This document shows positions 1 through 7,942 of a stretch of 17,324 bases of DNA, in pieces. The DNA is taken from contig JAQVPO010000003.1 of the NCBI GenBank assembly GCA_028702015.1, positions 1 to 17,324 of the forward strand, read 5' to 3'. How positions within the stretch are numbered: position 1 is the first letter of the stretch; every line of letters begins with the position of its first letter. The DNA is from Synergistaceae bacterium (GTDB taxonomy: Bacteria > Synergistota > Synergistia > Synergistales > Synergistaceae). A program made the translations under genes and the position numbers. The notes beneath the pieces were generated by a model. That model was not told where the DNA came from and made no database searches. It saw only the letters and a program-made list of their open reading frames with translations.

Positions 1-1
1 A

Positions 2-211
2 GAGGAAGTGCCCAACATGACTAACATGATATTTTTCCCGATGCTCGAAGATTATCCTTCTGATGAAAGTTTTGTAAGCGGATGCAAAGAACGCGGACTG
101 CTTTTAAACGCTCTCTCTCCGCGTAGGATCCGTCTCGTAACGCATCTTGATGTAAACAGGGAAGATGTTGAAAGGGCTGCCGCAATAATCCTTGAGGTAA
201 TATCTAAGTGA
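2..211 (+). CDS. ltaE: Low-specificity L-threonine aldolase, C-terminal end (partial)
   Basis: This is the 3' end of a gene that begins before the window. The frame is open from base 2 to the TGA at 209-211. The roughly 70 residues contain the segment NALSPRRIRLVTHLDVNRED, which matches the C-terminus of the PLP-dependent beta-eliminating lyase family that cleaves L-threonine or L-allo-threonine to glycine and acetaldehyde. In that family this part is the small C-terminal domain, and the arginine in the RxRLVTH motif is thought to contact the substrate carboxylate. The PLP-binding lysine lies outside the window and cannot be checked. A GTG at base 8 is an internal codon, not a credible start. 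The stop overlaps the start of the next gene (GTGA), implying translational coupling. The symbol is by family only. Confidence 0.8.
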   Translation, partial: EEVPNMTNMIFFPMLEDYPSDESFVSGCKERGLLLNALSPRRIRLVTHLDVNREDVERAAAIILEVISK

Positions 212-1572
212 CAGGATTATACTCCAGCAAAGAAATCGAATTAATATCGGAATGGATGATAGAGGAAGTCCTGCGCAGCGGAGCTTCTGGAGCAGATGTG
301 CTGTATTCAGAAGGAGCCGGTTCCGGAATATCGCTTAAAGACGGTGAAATTGAAGAATGTGTTACAGGTTCTACTTCCGGTATTGGTGTAAGGACTATCA
401 TGTCCGACGGCAGGCAGGGAATATCATATGGCAACAGGCTTGACAGGCCTTCCCTTAAAGAACTTGTGGAATGGAGTCTTTTCAACTGCAGAAATGCTGA
501 ACCAGAAGAGGGGATCCGGCTTTATGATGGCAAATTGATCTCAGACCCATCTATTGATCTCGAAGACCCTGATATTGCCGCCCTTACCCCTCAGAAGAGA
601 ATGGAGTTCTGCAGGATAATGTCAGAAAGCGCAATGTCTGCTAACAGCGGTAAGGTGTTGTCTGTCAGGAGTGCTTCATGGCATGACGGATGGGGATCCT
701 CTTTCTACTGTACAAGCACCGGACTCAATGGTTGGGAACGTGGCAGCAGTGCAAGCTGTGGCGTGACGGTGATAGCGAGTGACGGGAAGAACACTGAGAT
801 GGGCGGTCACGGTCTTGAATCACGAAGACTCGATGAGCTTGACATAAGAAAGGTAGCCCTTGAGGCTGTTGATAAAACGGTAAGAGCGCTTGGCGGCAGG
901 CCGATAAAGACAGGTCCTTATACAATAGTGATAGAACCAGAAACTGCTGTATTGCTGATCGATGTGATAGGAGATCTTTTCTGTGCTCCTGAAATACATA
1001 AAGGAAGATCTATGATGGCGGATCGTCTTGGAACCAAAGTCGCATCCTCATGTGTTACTCTTATAGATGACGGAAGGATCCCCTGGAAGGCAGGAACAGG
1101 TTCGTGGGATGCGGAAGGAGTTCCGACCGGGAGGACATTGCTTATTGAAGATGGCAATGCCAGATCTTACCTATATAATCTTCAGTACGCGTTTAAGGAT
1201 GGAGTTGTTTCTACAGGAAATGCATGCAGGGGCATGTCTTCTCTGCCGGATGTCGGCACTTCAAACCTTTTGCTTCAAGCCGGAAGCGAAACGCCGGTCT
1301 CTATTATTTCTGCAGTAAAATCAGGCTTTTACCTTACAGAAATGATGGGACTTCATACTATAGATCCTGTCAGCGGAGATTTTTCTGTGGGAGCAAAAGG
1401 ACTGCTTATCGAGAACGGTGTCATAACGAGCCCGGTGAGCGGAGTTACTATAGCATCCAATTTGATGGACTTTTTAAATAACATAGTTGCCGTCGGTTCT
1501 GACCTTACATTCTTCGGATCGACTGCAGCCCCGACGTTGGTGGTGGAAAATATTGTTGTTGCAGGTGAGTAA
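208..1572 (+). CDS. pmbA: TldE/PmbA family metallopeptidase-related protein
   Basis: A 454-residue protein of the TldD/PmbA (peptidase U62) family. In characterised bacteria TldD and TldE form a heterodimer that degrades unfolded or modified peptides, matures microcin B17 and degrades CcdA. TldD carries an HExxxH zinc motif; this protein has none, so it is the TldE/PmbA-type partner. Family-like segments are the N-terminal [13 protein letters not shown] region, the [12 protein letters not shown] strand, the central [19 protein letters not shown] helix and a long C-terminal beta region (from about residue 340) containing GSETP and a final [18 protein letters not shown]. The length is normal for PmbA (about 450). 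The GTG start at 208 overlaps the aldolase stop and agrees with the family N-terminus. No tldD is visible in this window; it may lie upstream. No signal peptide is seen, so it should be cytoplasmic. Confidence 0.88.
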   Translation: MTGLYSSKEIELISEWMIEEVLRSGASGADVLYSEGAGSGISLKDGEIEECVTGSTSGIGVRTIMSDGRQGISYGNRLDRPSLKELVEWSLFNCRNAEPEEGIRLYDGKLISDPSIDLEDPDIAALTPQKRMEFCRIMSESAMSANSGKVLSVRSASWHDGWGSSFYCTSTGLNGWERGSSASCGVTVIASDGKNTEMGGHGLESRRLDELDIRKVALEAVDKTVRALGGRPIKTGPYTIVIEPETAVLLIDVIGDLFCAPEIHKGRSMMADRLGTKVASSCVTLIDDGRIPWKAGTGSWDAEGVPTGRTLLIEDGNARSYLYNLQYAFKDGVVSTGNACRGMSSLPDVGTSNLLLQAGSETPVSIISAVKSGFYLTEMMGLHTIDPVSGDFSVGAKGLLIENGVITSPVSGVTIASNLMDFLNNIVAVGSDLTFFGSTAAPTLVVENIVVAGE

Positions 1573-2851
1573 AAAAATATCAAGGATATTGTCCTTTGCT
1601 TTGCTTATTTTAGTTATTATGGCTGTATCTGCGTCTGCAGAGACCCTTTCCCTATGGTACGGCGATATTAAAAAAGGAGAAATATCTGCCAGGAATAACC
1701 CTCTTAAGGGCAAAGATGTAGCAATTGAGGAAATTATAACTGCGCTTGGGCTCGCAAGAACAGGTAATCTCCAGGGCATAGTGGTAATTATTGACGGCAA
1801 AAAAATGGAATTCTGGAATAATTCAAGCGTGGTAAGAGTAAACGGTGCGATCGTCAGTCTTCCGTACCCTATTGCAATCGAAGATGGACACTGGTGGGCC
1901 GATTCAAAAGCGATTATTACAGTGCTGGATCAGTTTTATTCCAGCATAGGAAAAACTCCAGGCATGGTATGGACTGAAACAGGACAGGAGCCTTCCAAGA
2001 CAAAAGAGATAAAAAAAGAAACTCATAAAGAAGTCGCTCCTGAGCAAACAAAGCCAGCAGGAGAGGTAAAAGCAGAGCCCCCAATGCCCATGAAAGAAGA
2101 GAAAAAAGAAAGAGTATCTCCTGTCCCCTTTAAAGTGACTTCCGGCAGCAAAATGCCGATTGTAGTACTTGATGCCGGACATGGAGGTCACGACCCCGGA
2201 GCTGTTGCTAACGGCATAAGGGAAAAGGATATAAATCTTAAGGCTGTCCTTCAGCTAGGGAAAATGCTGGAAGAATACGGCATAGATGTTCGTTATACAA
2301 GAAAAACTGATGTCTACCTGAAGCTTGGCGAAAGGACTGCTTTTGCAAATAACAATAAAGCAAATGTTTTTGTGAGTATCCATTGTAACGCGATGCCTAA
2401 AGGTAAAAACGCAGCTGGCCTGGAGTTCTACATTATGGCTCCGCCTTCAGATAAAGACGCAATGCAGCTGGCCATCTATGAAAACAAAGAAATAAGCGGA
2501 GGCGCAGAGACTGCACAGGATGTCCAGCGTGCAGACCAGAAGACAAGGCTGCTGCTAAAAATACTCGGTGATATGCAGCAGAATGACAAAATAAATGAAA
2601 GCACGACTCTGACTGAGGTGCTGCATAGATCTGCCAATTTATCAGGACTTCCGATGCGGAAGGTGAGACAGGCTCCTTTCTATGTGCTAAGGGGAGCAGG
2701 CATGCCTTCTGTGCTGATCGAAATGGGCTATCTAACTGACAGAGCAGAGGCCTATAAGCTTAACACAGCAAAATACAGGGAAGATCTCTGCGGCAGTTTT
2801 GCAAAGGGGATCGCAACCTATATCAACGAACATCCGGTGACGGTACAGTGA
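1565..2851 (+). CDS. Secreted N-acetylmuramoyl-L-alanine amidase (Amidase_3)
   Basis: A periplasmic zinc amidase that cleaves the bond between N-acetylmuramic acid and L-alanine in peptidoglycan. The GTG at 1565 is chosen because it is followed directly by a signal peptide: basic start, hydrophobic core at residues 8-20, and a likely cut after VSASA (residue 25). The frame is open further upstream to an ATG at 1487, but that would add 26 residues of tldE-overlapping sequence before the signal. Residues about 26-125 look like a copper-amine-oxidase-N-like substrate or wall-binding domain. Residues about 140-190 are a Lys/Glu/Pro-rich linker. The Amidase_3 domain runs from about 197 to 420, with visible zinc ligands H206 (DAGHGG), E220 (REKD) and H273 (SIHCNA) and the catalytic E386 (IEMGYLTD). 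The start overlaps the tldE stop by 8 bases, so translation is probably coupled. It acts in septal splitting or wall turnover. Confidence 0.92.
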   Translation: MSKKISRILSFALLILVIMAVSASAETLSLWYGDIKKGEISARNNPLKGKDVAIEEIITALGLARTGNLQGIVVIIDGKKMEFWNNSSVVRVNGAIVSLPYPIAIEDGHWWADSKAIITVLDQFYSSIGKTPGMVWTETGQEPSKTKEIKKETHKEVAPEQTKPAGEVKAEPPMPMKEEKKERVSPVPFKVTSGSKMPIVVLDAGHGGHDPGAVANGIREKDINLKAVLQLGKMLEEYGIDVRYTRKTDVYLKLGERTAFANNNKANVFVSIHCNAMPKGKNAAGLEFYIMAPPSDKDAMQLAIYENKEISGGAETAQDVQRADQKTRLLLKILGDMQQNDKINESTTLTEVLHRSANLSGLPMRKVRQAPFYVLRGAGMPSVLIEMGYLTDRAEAYKLNTAKYREDLCGSFAKGIATYINEHPVTVQ

Positions 2852-2861
2852 TCGTATTACG

Positions 2862-2866
2862 GGAGG
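2862..2866 (+). promoter_or_regulatory. Ribosome binding site deciding the GerMN gene start
   Basis: GGAGG lies 8 bases before the ATG at 2875 and only 4 bases before an out-of-frame ATG at 2871. The spacing therefore favours 2875, the start that opens the long frame. Confidence 0.7.
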
Positions 2867-2874
2867 AATAATGA

Positions 2875-3747
2875 ATGAGGGATCCTGAGGAAAGAACCCG
2901 CCATTTTATAATCAGAAATAAAAAAGAAGAAGAAAATTTTGATGAGCCTACAGTAAAACGTATTTCTGCTCAGCAAAGGGATGTTGCTGCGAGAGAAAGA
3001 AAGATAGAGAGGCAGGAAGGGAAAGAATCCCTGCGTGAAGGTTTTTTTGCAAGGCATTCAGGAAAAGGCAAAACAGAAAATGAGAGGGCAAACAGTCGTT
3101 TGCGCGATGGCCGTGAGGAAGATTATGAAGAATATGGCCCAATTGAAGAAGAGGATTACAGCAAAAAAGCACCTTTGCTTGTCAGGATATTTGCCTGGAT
3201 CGCCCTTCTTGCCATTTTTTTTGTGTGCGGATATCTGGGGGCGAATTATTTTTTCAACTGGGCAGATAAAAAGGGCGGTTCAAGGATAGGGAATGTAATA
3301 GGAAGCGGATCTGAAGCAGCAAGAGTCAGTTCAGGAACCAATGCGGCAGACGGGTTAGGCAATGTGAAATACAAAATCTATATACCTGAAGGGACAGCAT
3401 TTACAGAGAGAGAGATCGAAATCGAAAAGGGCATGGCAGAGGAAGATATAGAAAAAGTTGTCTCTGTTTATATAGACGGGCTTAAAGAGACGAAAATGCT
3501 CGACAATGATGTGCGGCTATTAAACATTTTCAGGAGCGGAGACTGGCTTTATCTTGATATGACATCTGCCTTCAGTTCTTCTTTGAAGACACTGGGCAGG
3601 GACAAAGCAGGCATGGTTATTACAGGACTTGTCCGGACCATGAAAGATAACTTTCCGCCTGTCAAGAAGGTCAAATTTTACATAGATGGAAAAGAATCAG
3701 GAGAAAAGACTCCTGCGGATTTGACGAAAGCCTGGGAAATAAACTGA
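2875..3747 (+). CDS. Membrane-anchored GerMN-domain protein
   Basis: A 290-residue protein with three parts. Residues 1-98 are highly charged (Arg/Lys/Glu-rich), probably cytoplasmic and disordered. Residues about 101-123 form one transmembrane helix (RIFAWIALLAIFFVCGYLG). The rest is extracytoplasmic and ends in a GerMN (sporulation/spore germination) domain at about 166-285, recognisable from KYKIYIPEG, VVSVYIDGLKE, WLYLDMTSAF and VKKVKFYIDGKE. GerMN domains occur in GerM of spore formers and in LpqB, but also in many non-sporulating bacteria; their biochemical role is unknown. The gene directly follows a peptidoglycan amidase with a 23-bp gap and its own Shine-Dalgarno, and its stop overlaps the rph start (TGATG). 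Location and topology suggest a cell-envelope job, perhaps with the amidase; that is inference. The long basic/acidic N-terminus is unusual compared with lipoprotein-type GerM. Confidence 0.85.
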   Translation: MRDPEERTRHFIIRNKKEEENFDEPTVKRISAQQRDVAARERKIERQEGKESLREGFFARHSGKGKTENERANSRLRDGREEDYEEYGPIEEEDYSKKAPLLVRIFAWIALLAIFFVCGYLGANYFFNWADKKGGSRIGNVIGSGSEAARVSSGTNAADGLGNVKYKIYIPEGTAFTEREIEIEKGMAEEDIEKVVSVYIDGLKETKMLDNDVRLLNIFRSGDWLYLDMTSAFSSSLKTLGRDKAGMVITGLVRTMKDNFPPVKKVKFYIDGKESGEKTPADLTKAWEIN

Positions 3748-4508
3748 TGGAGCATGAAATAATGAGAATTGACGGAAGAGGACCGTCTGACCTAAGGCCG
3801 ATAAAGTTTCAAAGAAGAATCAGCAGATATGCTGAAGGCTCTGCACTTGTTGAGTGGGGAAATACAAAAGTACTATGCACTGCTTCTGTAGAAGAGAAGG
3901 TCCCCCCTTTTATGAGAGGAACAGGCAAAGGCTGGATAAGTGCAGAATATTCAATGCTGCCCAGATCCACTCACCAGAGGATGCAGAGAGATATAACCAA
4001 AGGGAAGCCAAACAGCAGAGGGACTGAAATTCAGAGACTGATCGGCAGGTCTCTGCGCGCTGCTGTGGATATGGCTAAGCTTGGAGAACGAACTATTTGG
4101 ATAGATTGTGATGTTTTGCAGGCTGACGGCGGGACAAGGACTGCTTCAATATCGGCTGGTTTTGTTGCGCTGTTTGATTCATTGAGATGGTTGCTTTCCA
4201 GTTCGCAGATAGAAGAAATGCCTCTTAAAACTCAGATCGGAGCTGTCAGTGCCGGCAAGGTAAATGGTATGCCGATGCTGGATCTGTGCTACGAAGAAGA
4301 TTCTGCCGCGGAAGTCGATGCTAACATCGTAATGACCTCAGAGGGAGAATTTATTGAACTGCAGGGTACCGGAGAGGGCGGAGTATTTTCAAGGGCTGAG
4401 CTGGATGAGATATTATACTTGGGATGGAAGGGCATCTGTGAGATCCACCGTATGCAGGCTGAAGCTCTTGAACTTACAGAGAAGGAAAGGGCTTATTTCC
4501 TAAAATGA
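3747..4508 (+). CDS. rph: Ribonuclease PH
   Basis: A phosphorolytic 3'-5' exoribonuclease that trims tRNA 3' ends, releasing nucleoside diphosphates; the family forms a hexameric ring. Clear family signatures are MRIDGRGPSDLRP at the N-terminus, GNTKVLCTASV, WISAEYSMLPRST, the phosphate-site region RLIGRSLRA, DVLQADGGTRTASI, the acidic DLCYEEDSAAEVDANIVMT segment and ELQGTGEGG. The length (253) is slightly over the usual 238-245. The ATG at 3747 overlaps the previous stop. An alternative ATG at 3762, 9 bases after GGAG at 3749-3752, would start exactly at MRIDGRG as in most homologues and give 248 residues; it may be the true start. The stop overlaps the rdgB start in ATGA. The rph-rdgB pairing is widespread in bacteria, linking RNA processing and nucleotide-pool cleaning. 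Confidence 0.96.
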   Translation: MEHEIMRIDGRGPSDLRPIKFQRRISRYAEGSALVEWGNTKVLCTASVEEKVPPFMRGTGKGWISAEYSMLPRSTHQRMQRDITKGKPNSRGTEIQRLIGRSLRAAVDMAKLGERTIWIDCDVLQADGGTRTASISAGFVALFDSLRWLLSSSQIEEMPLKTQIGAVSAGKVNGMPMLDLCYEEDSAAEVDANIVMTSEGEFIELQGTGEGGVFSRAELDEILYLGWKGICEIHRMQAEALELTEKERAYFLK

Positions 4509-5137
4509 AAATAGTTTTTGCAAGCCGCAATAAAAATAAATATCGTGAGATGAGAGATGTATTTGCACCGATGGGAGTGGAACTTCTTTATAGCCTTGAT
4601 TTTGATATCCAGCCAGAGGTAGATGAAACTGGAAACAGCTATGAAGAAAACTCTCTGCTGAAGGCCAGAGCCTGGTCAATGTCACTTGGAATTCCCGCTC
4701 TTGCGGATGACAGCGGCCTCGAAGTTTTAGCCCTGGGGGGAGCACCAGGAATACATTCCGCCCGCATTGTGCCCGGAACCGATCAGGATCGGATGAACTG
4801 GCTGCTTTTGAAGATGGAAAATATAAAAGACAGAAGAGCACGTTTTGTATCATGCATTGCAATTGTATTTCCGGACAGGGAGAAACCTCTTGTTTATGAG
4901 GCCAGATGCAGCGGAACAATCGCATTAAAGCCTGCAGGGCTAAGCGGTTTCGGCTATGACCCAATATTTATGCCGGATGGCTACGATAAAACTTTCTCTG
5001 AACTTGGAGACCATATAAAAACTAAAATCTCACATAGAGCCCTTGCAATAAAAGGTATAGCAGAAATGCTCGTACCTGTGTTACAATACTATGCTGTACG
5101 TACTATGGAAAATTCCCGGTCTGTTCAAGAGCAATGA
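4505..5137 (+). CDS. rdgB: dITP/XTP pyrophosphatase (RdgB/HAM1 family)
   Basis: A house-cleaning enzyme that hydrolyses non-canonical purine triphosphates (dITP, ITP, XTP) to monophosphates and pyrophosphate, preventing their incorporation into nucleic acids. Family motifs are all visible: the nucleotide-binding SRNKNK (residues 7-12), EENS (47-50), the metal-binding ADDSGLEV with the catalytic Asp pair at 68-69, GAPGIHSAR, the GFGYDPIF base pocket (148-155) and the C-terminal KISHRAL (174-180). At 210 residues it is slightly longer than the usual 195-200, because of a C-terminal tail of about 20 residues that lacks family motifs. The ATG at 4505 sits within the ATGA overlap with rph, so the two are translationally coupled. 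It is followed by a 40-bp gap to secG. Confidence 0.95.
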   Translation: MKIVFASRNKNKYREMRDVFAPMGVELLYSLDFDIQPEVDETGNSYEENSLLKARAWSMSLGIPALADDSGLEVLALGGAPGIHSARIVPGTDQDRMNWLLLKMENIKDRRARFVSCIAIVFPDREKPLVYEARCSGTIALKPAGLSGFGYDPIFMPDGYDKTFSELGDHIKTKISHRALAIKGIAEMLVPVLQYYAVRTMENSRSVQEQ

Positions 5138-5177
5138 TCTGGCTGTCGGGATATAGAAAACTCTGGAGGTGTGGTTT

Positions 5178-5405
5178 GTGAAAATCCTTCTTGGAATCCT
5201 TCACATCCTTGTTTGCGTAGCTCTTATGGGAGTTGTAATGATGCAGCACAGAAAAAGCGGTGGATTCACCGGAGCCTTTGGCGGAGGCGGTACCCAGGCA
5301 GATACGGGAGGAACATGGCAGCGCATGTCATCCCTGACTAAAATAACTGCGGGTCTGATGATCGCCTTTATGGTCCTGTCCATCCTGCAGGTCATCGTAA
5401 GATAG
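5178..5405 (+). CDS. secG: Preprotein translocase subunit SecG
   Basis: A small inner-membrane subunit of the SecYEG translocon, about 75 residues. It has the family layout: an N-terminal transmembrane helix (about residues 2-21), a cytoplasmic loop with MMQHRKSGG followed by a glycine-rich stretch (FGGGG), and a second helix at the C-terminus (ITAGLMIAFMVLSILQVIV). The start is GTG at 5178, 8 bases after GGAGG (5165-5169). An in-frame GTG at 5169 overlaps that ribosome binding site and is unlikely to be used. The short C-terminus ending just after helix 2 is normal for non-enterobacterial SecG. It lies between rdgB and the phosphoribosyltransferase gene, 9 bases before the latter. Confidence 0.92.
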   Translation: MKILLGILHILVCVALMGVVMMQHRKSGGFTGAFGGGGTQADTGGTWQRMSSLTKITAGLMIAFMVLSILQVIVR

Positions 5406-5414
5406 GCTGCCCTC

Positions 5415-6458
5415 ATGCTGTTCAACAGGCTAGACAGCCAAAAAGATATTGCTTCCTATGAGGAGGCAGAGGGGCGTCTTTTTTCAGCAACGCACGAAGA
5501 AATACTGACAGGCTGGACTACAGATATCTATTTTTTAAAAACGAGAGATGTGCTTCGCTCCGCGGGACTGCTTGAGACACCTGTAGTAGCGGAGGTATTT
5601 ACTCGTAAGAATGGTATTTTTGCCGGACTTGAAGAAGTTCTGAGGCTTTTCAGGACATTTCCGAATCCTCCGGAAGTTGAAGCCCTGCCGGAAGGGGCCG
5701 TGTTTGAGGCTAAAGAGGTCCTGATGAGGATCAAGGGTACATACGAATCTTTCGGGCTTTATGAAACAGTATTGCTTGGCATGCTCGCTTCCTCTACAGG
5801 GTGGGCGACCGCAGCCAGGGAATGTGTGGATGCAGCTGAAGGCCGCAGCGTACTTTGTTTCGGAGCAAGGCATGTTCATCCTGCGGTTGCTCCTGTAATG
5901 GAGAGAGCTGCGAAGATAGCCGGCTGCAGCGCAATGAGCTGCATACTGGCCGCGAAGCTCTGCAATGAAGAGCCCAAGGGGACCATCCCCCATGCTGCGA
6001 TACTCATAGTAGGCGATACAGTCAAGCTTGCAAAGCTTTACGACAGTCAGATCCCAGCTGAGGAACCGCGCATTGTCCTTGTTGATACTTTTAAGGATGA
6101 AGCAGAGGAGACGATGCGGGTCGCAGAATGTCTTGGCGATAAACTTTCAGGCATAAGGCTTGACACGCCAGGAGAGCGCGGAGGCGTTACCCCTGACCTG
6201 GTTCGCGAGATCAGATGGCGTCTTGATGTGGCCGGACACAGGAATGTGCAGGTGATAGCTACAGGAGGACTTACTCCTGAGCGCATAAAGATGATGAACG
6301 AAGCCGGAGCCGCTGTGTACGGAGTAGGCAGTTATATTACCCAGGGAACGCCCAGAGATATGACCATGGATCTTAAGGTGATAGACGGGAGACCTATCGC
6401 CAAACGGGGGCGTCTTCCCGGAATAATTGATAATCCGAGGCTTGAACGCGTACTCTAG
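5415..6458 (+). CDS. Nicotinate phosphoribosyltransferase
   Basis: A 347-residue enzyme of the nicotinate/quinolinate phosphoribosyltransferase fold, making nicotinate mononucleotide from nicotinate and PRPP in NAD salvage. Supporting segments are the N-terminal TDIYFLKTRDVL, GTYESFGLYETVLLG, the FGARHVHP motif, GTIPHAAILIVGD, GIRLDTPGERGG and the C-terminal phosphate-binding barrel strands VIATGGLTPERI and GVGSYI. The length (347) fits the shorter Thermoplasma-like class rather than the longer PncB of enterobacteria (about 400). A nadC-type quinolinate enzyme is the main alternative but is usually about 280 residues and has a different N-terminus. The ATG at 5415 is 9 bases after the secG stop and has no clear Shine-Dalgarno, suggesting coupling to secG translation. 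This is the last gene before a 155-bp gap. Confidence 0.88.
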   Translation: MLFNRLDSQKDIASYEEAEGRLFSATHEEILTGWTTDIYFLKTRDVLRSAGLLETPVVAEVFTRKNGIFAGLEEVLRLFRTFPNPPEVEALPEGAVFEAKEVLMRIKGTYESFGLYETVLLGMLASSTGWATAARECVDAAEGRSVLCFGARHVHPAVAPVMERAAKIAGCSAMSCILAAKLCNEEPKGTIPHAAILIVGDTVKLAKLYDSQIPAEEPRIVLVDTFKDEAEETMRVAECLGDKLSGIRLDTPGERGGVTPDLVREIRWRLDVAGHRNVQVIATGGLTPERIKMMNEAGAAVYGVGSYITQGTPRDMTMDLKVIDGRPIAKRGRLPGIIDNPRLERVL

Positions 6459-6479
6459 CCCCTCAGTCTGTTTTCCCCC

Positions 6480-6599
6480 ACGTTAACGGACAGTGTCACT
6501 GAAGAACGGTGCGCCCGCGCACGAATGCCACGTCTTCAGCGAATCGGACGAGTCGCTTTAAGAAATATAAAATATAAAAATTAGTGTTCCACTTTTTTT
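6480..6599 (+). ncRNA. Candidate structured leader of the rplM-rpsI operon
   Basis: The gap between the phosphoribosyltransferase and rplM contains a GC-rich fold that no gene explains. Arms 6499-6508 (CTGAAGAACG) and 6531-6539 (CGTCTTCAG) pair over 9 bp with one bulged A. Inside is a 5-bp stem GTGCG/CGCAC (6509-6513 with 6518-6522) closed by a CCCG loop. A short GCGA/TCGC stem (6539-6542 with 6553-6556) follows. Just before the ribosome binding site, AGTG-TTC-CACT (6583-6593) runs into seven T (6593-6599), like a weak terminator or a lid on the site. Autoregulatory leaders upstream of L13 are known in other phyla; this one is a prediction from base pairing only. Confidence 0.45.
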
Positions 6600-6613
6600 G
6601 AGGAGGAAGATCC

Positions 6614-7048
6614 ATGATAGGCACACGTTCTTTCATGGCTAAGGGTGCAGAAGTCGAGCGCAAATGGTATGTCATTGACGCAACAGATAAACACCTTGGC
6701 CGTCTTGCAGTTCAGGTAGCCCGCATCCTTGCGGGAAAACACAAGACGACATACACGCCGCACGTTGACACCGGTGATTTCGTGGTTGTCGTAAACGCTG
6801 AAAAAGTTGGACTTACAGGCAAAAAACTTCTGCAGTCCACTATCGTAACGCACAGCCTTTACCCAGGAGGGCTGAAGACTCTCACTTACCAGCAGGTGCT
6901 TGAGCGTCGTCCCGAACGCCTTATCGAAAGGGTCGTCTGGGGAATGCTGCCCAAGACCAAACTTGGACGTGATATGTATCGTAAGCTTAAAGTATATGCC
7001 GGTCCGAGCCATCCGCACGAGGCTCAGAAACCCGAGCAGATAGACTAG
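6614..7048 (+). CDS. rplM: 50S ribosomal protein L13
   Basis: An early-assembly 23S rRNA-binding protein of the large subunit. Its 144 residues match the family length (about 142). Diagnostic segments are [39 protein letters not shown], the [17 protein letters not shown] region and [25 protein letters not shown] at the C-terminus. The ATG at 6614 follows a strong GAGGAGGAAG site (6600-6609). An internal ATG at residue 8 is an alternative start but has no comparable site. It is co-transcribed with rpsI (18-bp gap), the usual bacterial order, and is possibly controlled by the structured leader upstream. Confidence 0.98.
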   Translation: MIGTRSFMAKGAEVERKWYVIDATDKHLGRLAVQVARILAGKHKTTYTPHVDTGDFVVVVNAEKVGLTGKKLLQSTIVTHSLYPGGLKTLTYQQVLERRPERLIERVVWGMLPKTKLGRDMYRKLKVYAGPSHPHEAQKPEQID

Positions 7049-7066
7049 GAGATAGGGGGGTAGATC

Positions 7067-7486
7067 ATGGCCATTAAGAAAAATGAGACAGCGGCCCCTG
7101 TATCCTTTATTTGGGGTACAGGCAGAAGAAAGAACGCTATCGCCCGAGTACGCATCTGCGAAGGTGACGGTAAGTTTCTTATCAACAACAGGGAAGTAAA
7201 AGATTATCTGCCGCGTTTTTATTGGGCATCACAGGCAGTTGAAGCGCTGAAAGTGGCGGGTGTTGAAGGCAAGATAGATGTATTCGTCAACGCCCACGGC
7301 GGCGGACTTACCGGTCAGGCCGGCGCTGTTCGCCTCGGAGTAGCCAGAGCGATACTCAAATTGTATCCGGCAGCCCGTCCTGCCCTTAAAAAGGCGGGTC
7401 TCCTTACCCGTGACTCGCGCATGGTTGAACGCAAGAAGGTAGGACTCAAGGGAGCAAGGGCCAACAAGCAGTTCTCAAAGCGTTAG
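7067..7486 (+). CDS. rpsI: 30S ribosomal protein S9
   Basis: A small-subunit head protein; its basic C-terminal tail reaches the P-site tRNA. The 139-residue product has the signatures GTGRRKNAIARVRI, an FVNAHGGGLTGQAGAVRLG loop, ARAIL and DSRMVERKKVGLKGARA, and it ends in the canonical Ser-Lys-Arg. It is about 9 residues longer than E. coli S9 at the N-terminus. The ATG at 7067 is preceded by AGGGGGG at 7054-7060. A strong terminator follows 41 bp after the stop, ending the ribosomal operon. Confidence 0.98.
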   Translation: MAIKKNETAAPVSFIWGTGRRKNAIARVRICEGDGKFLINNREVKDYLPRFYWASQAVEALKVAGVEGKIDVFVNAHGGGLTGQAGAVRLGVARAILKLYPAARPALKKAGLLTRDSRMVERKKVGLKGARANKQFSKR

Positions 7487-7527
7487 TAAATATCGGTCAA
7501 TATTTTAAGTCAGCATTGCACTTTTTT

Positions 7528-7568
7528 AAAGCCCCATCGCATGTATATGCGATGGGGCTTTTCTTGTC
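7528..7568 (+). terminator. Intrinsic terminator of the rplM-rpsI operon
   Basis: A perfect 15-bp inverted repeat (AAAGCCCCATCGCAT at 7528-7542 with its complement at 7547-7561) closes a GTAT loop and is followed by a T-rich run (7559-7565). It is among the most stable hairpins in the window and is correctly placed after rpsI. Confidence 0.93.
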
Positions 7569-7749
7569 TTTATGACCCTGTACTGGCGTTCGGGGACCGG
7601 TGTTTCGTAAATCAAAATGGCCTAACACACCTTGGATCTGTTGACTGTTTTTTGGGAAGATTGCGTGTGTAGCAGAAGGTATCATCATATCTAATATAAT
7701 TCAGTTTTTGAATGTTTATGCTCAGTTATTTTTTTATATTATTATTTTA

Positions 7750-7772
7750 AAATATCATTATTGGTGATATTT
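7750..7772. repeat. Inverted repeat upstream of the autotransporter (operator-like)
   Basis: AAATATCA (7750-7757) and TGATATTT (7765-7772) are perfect inverted 8-mers separated by 7 bases. It lies in the AT-rich region about 85 bp before the likely -35 box. It could be a binding site for a dimeric regulator. AT-rich sequence produces such repeats by chance, so this is tentative. The rest of the gap between the terminator (7568) and the promoter (7856) shows no gene that can be supported. Confidence 0.3.
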
Positions 7773-7855
7773 ATGGGCGTAAATATAGACTTAAATATTG
7801 TTATTTTCTAAAATGTCAGTTAGAATCAATGTTGAATAAGTTTAATGCTCCATAA

Positions 7856-7883
7856 GTGACAAGTATGCTCTTATAGGTATAAA
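7856..7883 (+). promoter_or_regulatory. Candidate sigma70-type promoter for the autotransporter
   Basis: GTGACA (7856-7861), a 16-base spacer and TATAAA (7878-7883) resemble -35 and -10 boxes. Transcription would start near 7890, giving a leader of about 50-60 bases before the autotransporter start. It lies in the strongly AT-rich gap between the ribosomal terminator and the gene. Confidence 0.4.
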
Positions 7884-7942
7884 GAAGCAAGGTATTTATT
7901 TGTTGCGGCTGGATTTTTATTTTTAAATTATAAGAGAGGGAT

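Noticed and set aside
1487..1564. Longer N-terminus for the amidase starting at ATG 1487
   Set aside because: It would overlap tldE by 86 bases and put 26 Trp/Arg/Leu-containing residues before a clear signal peptide; the GTG at 1565 fits secretion better.
7497..7688. 63-residue reverse-strand ORF after rpsI
   Set aside because: It runs through the rpsI terminator stem and has no family resemblance or clear ribosome binding site.
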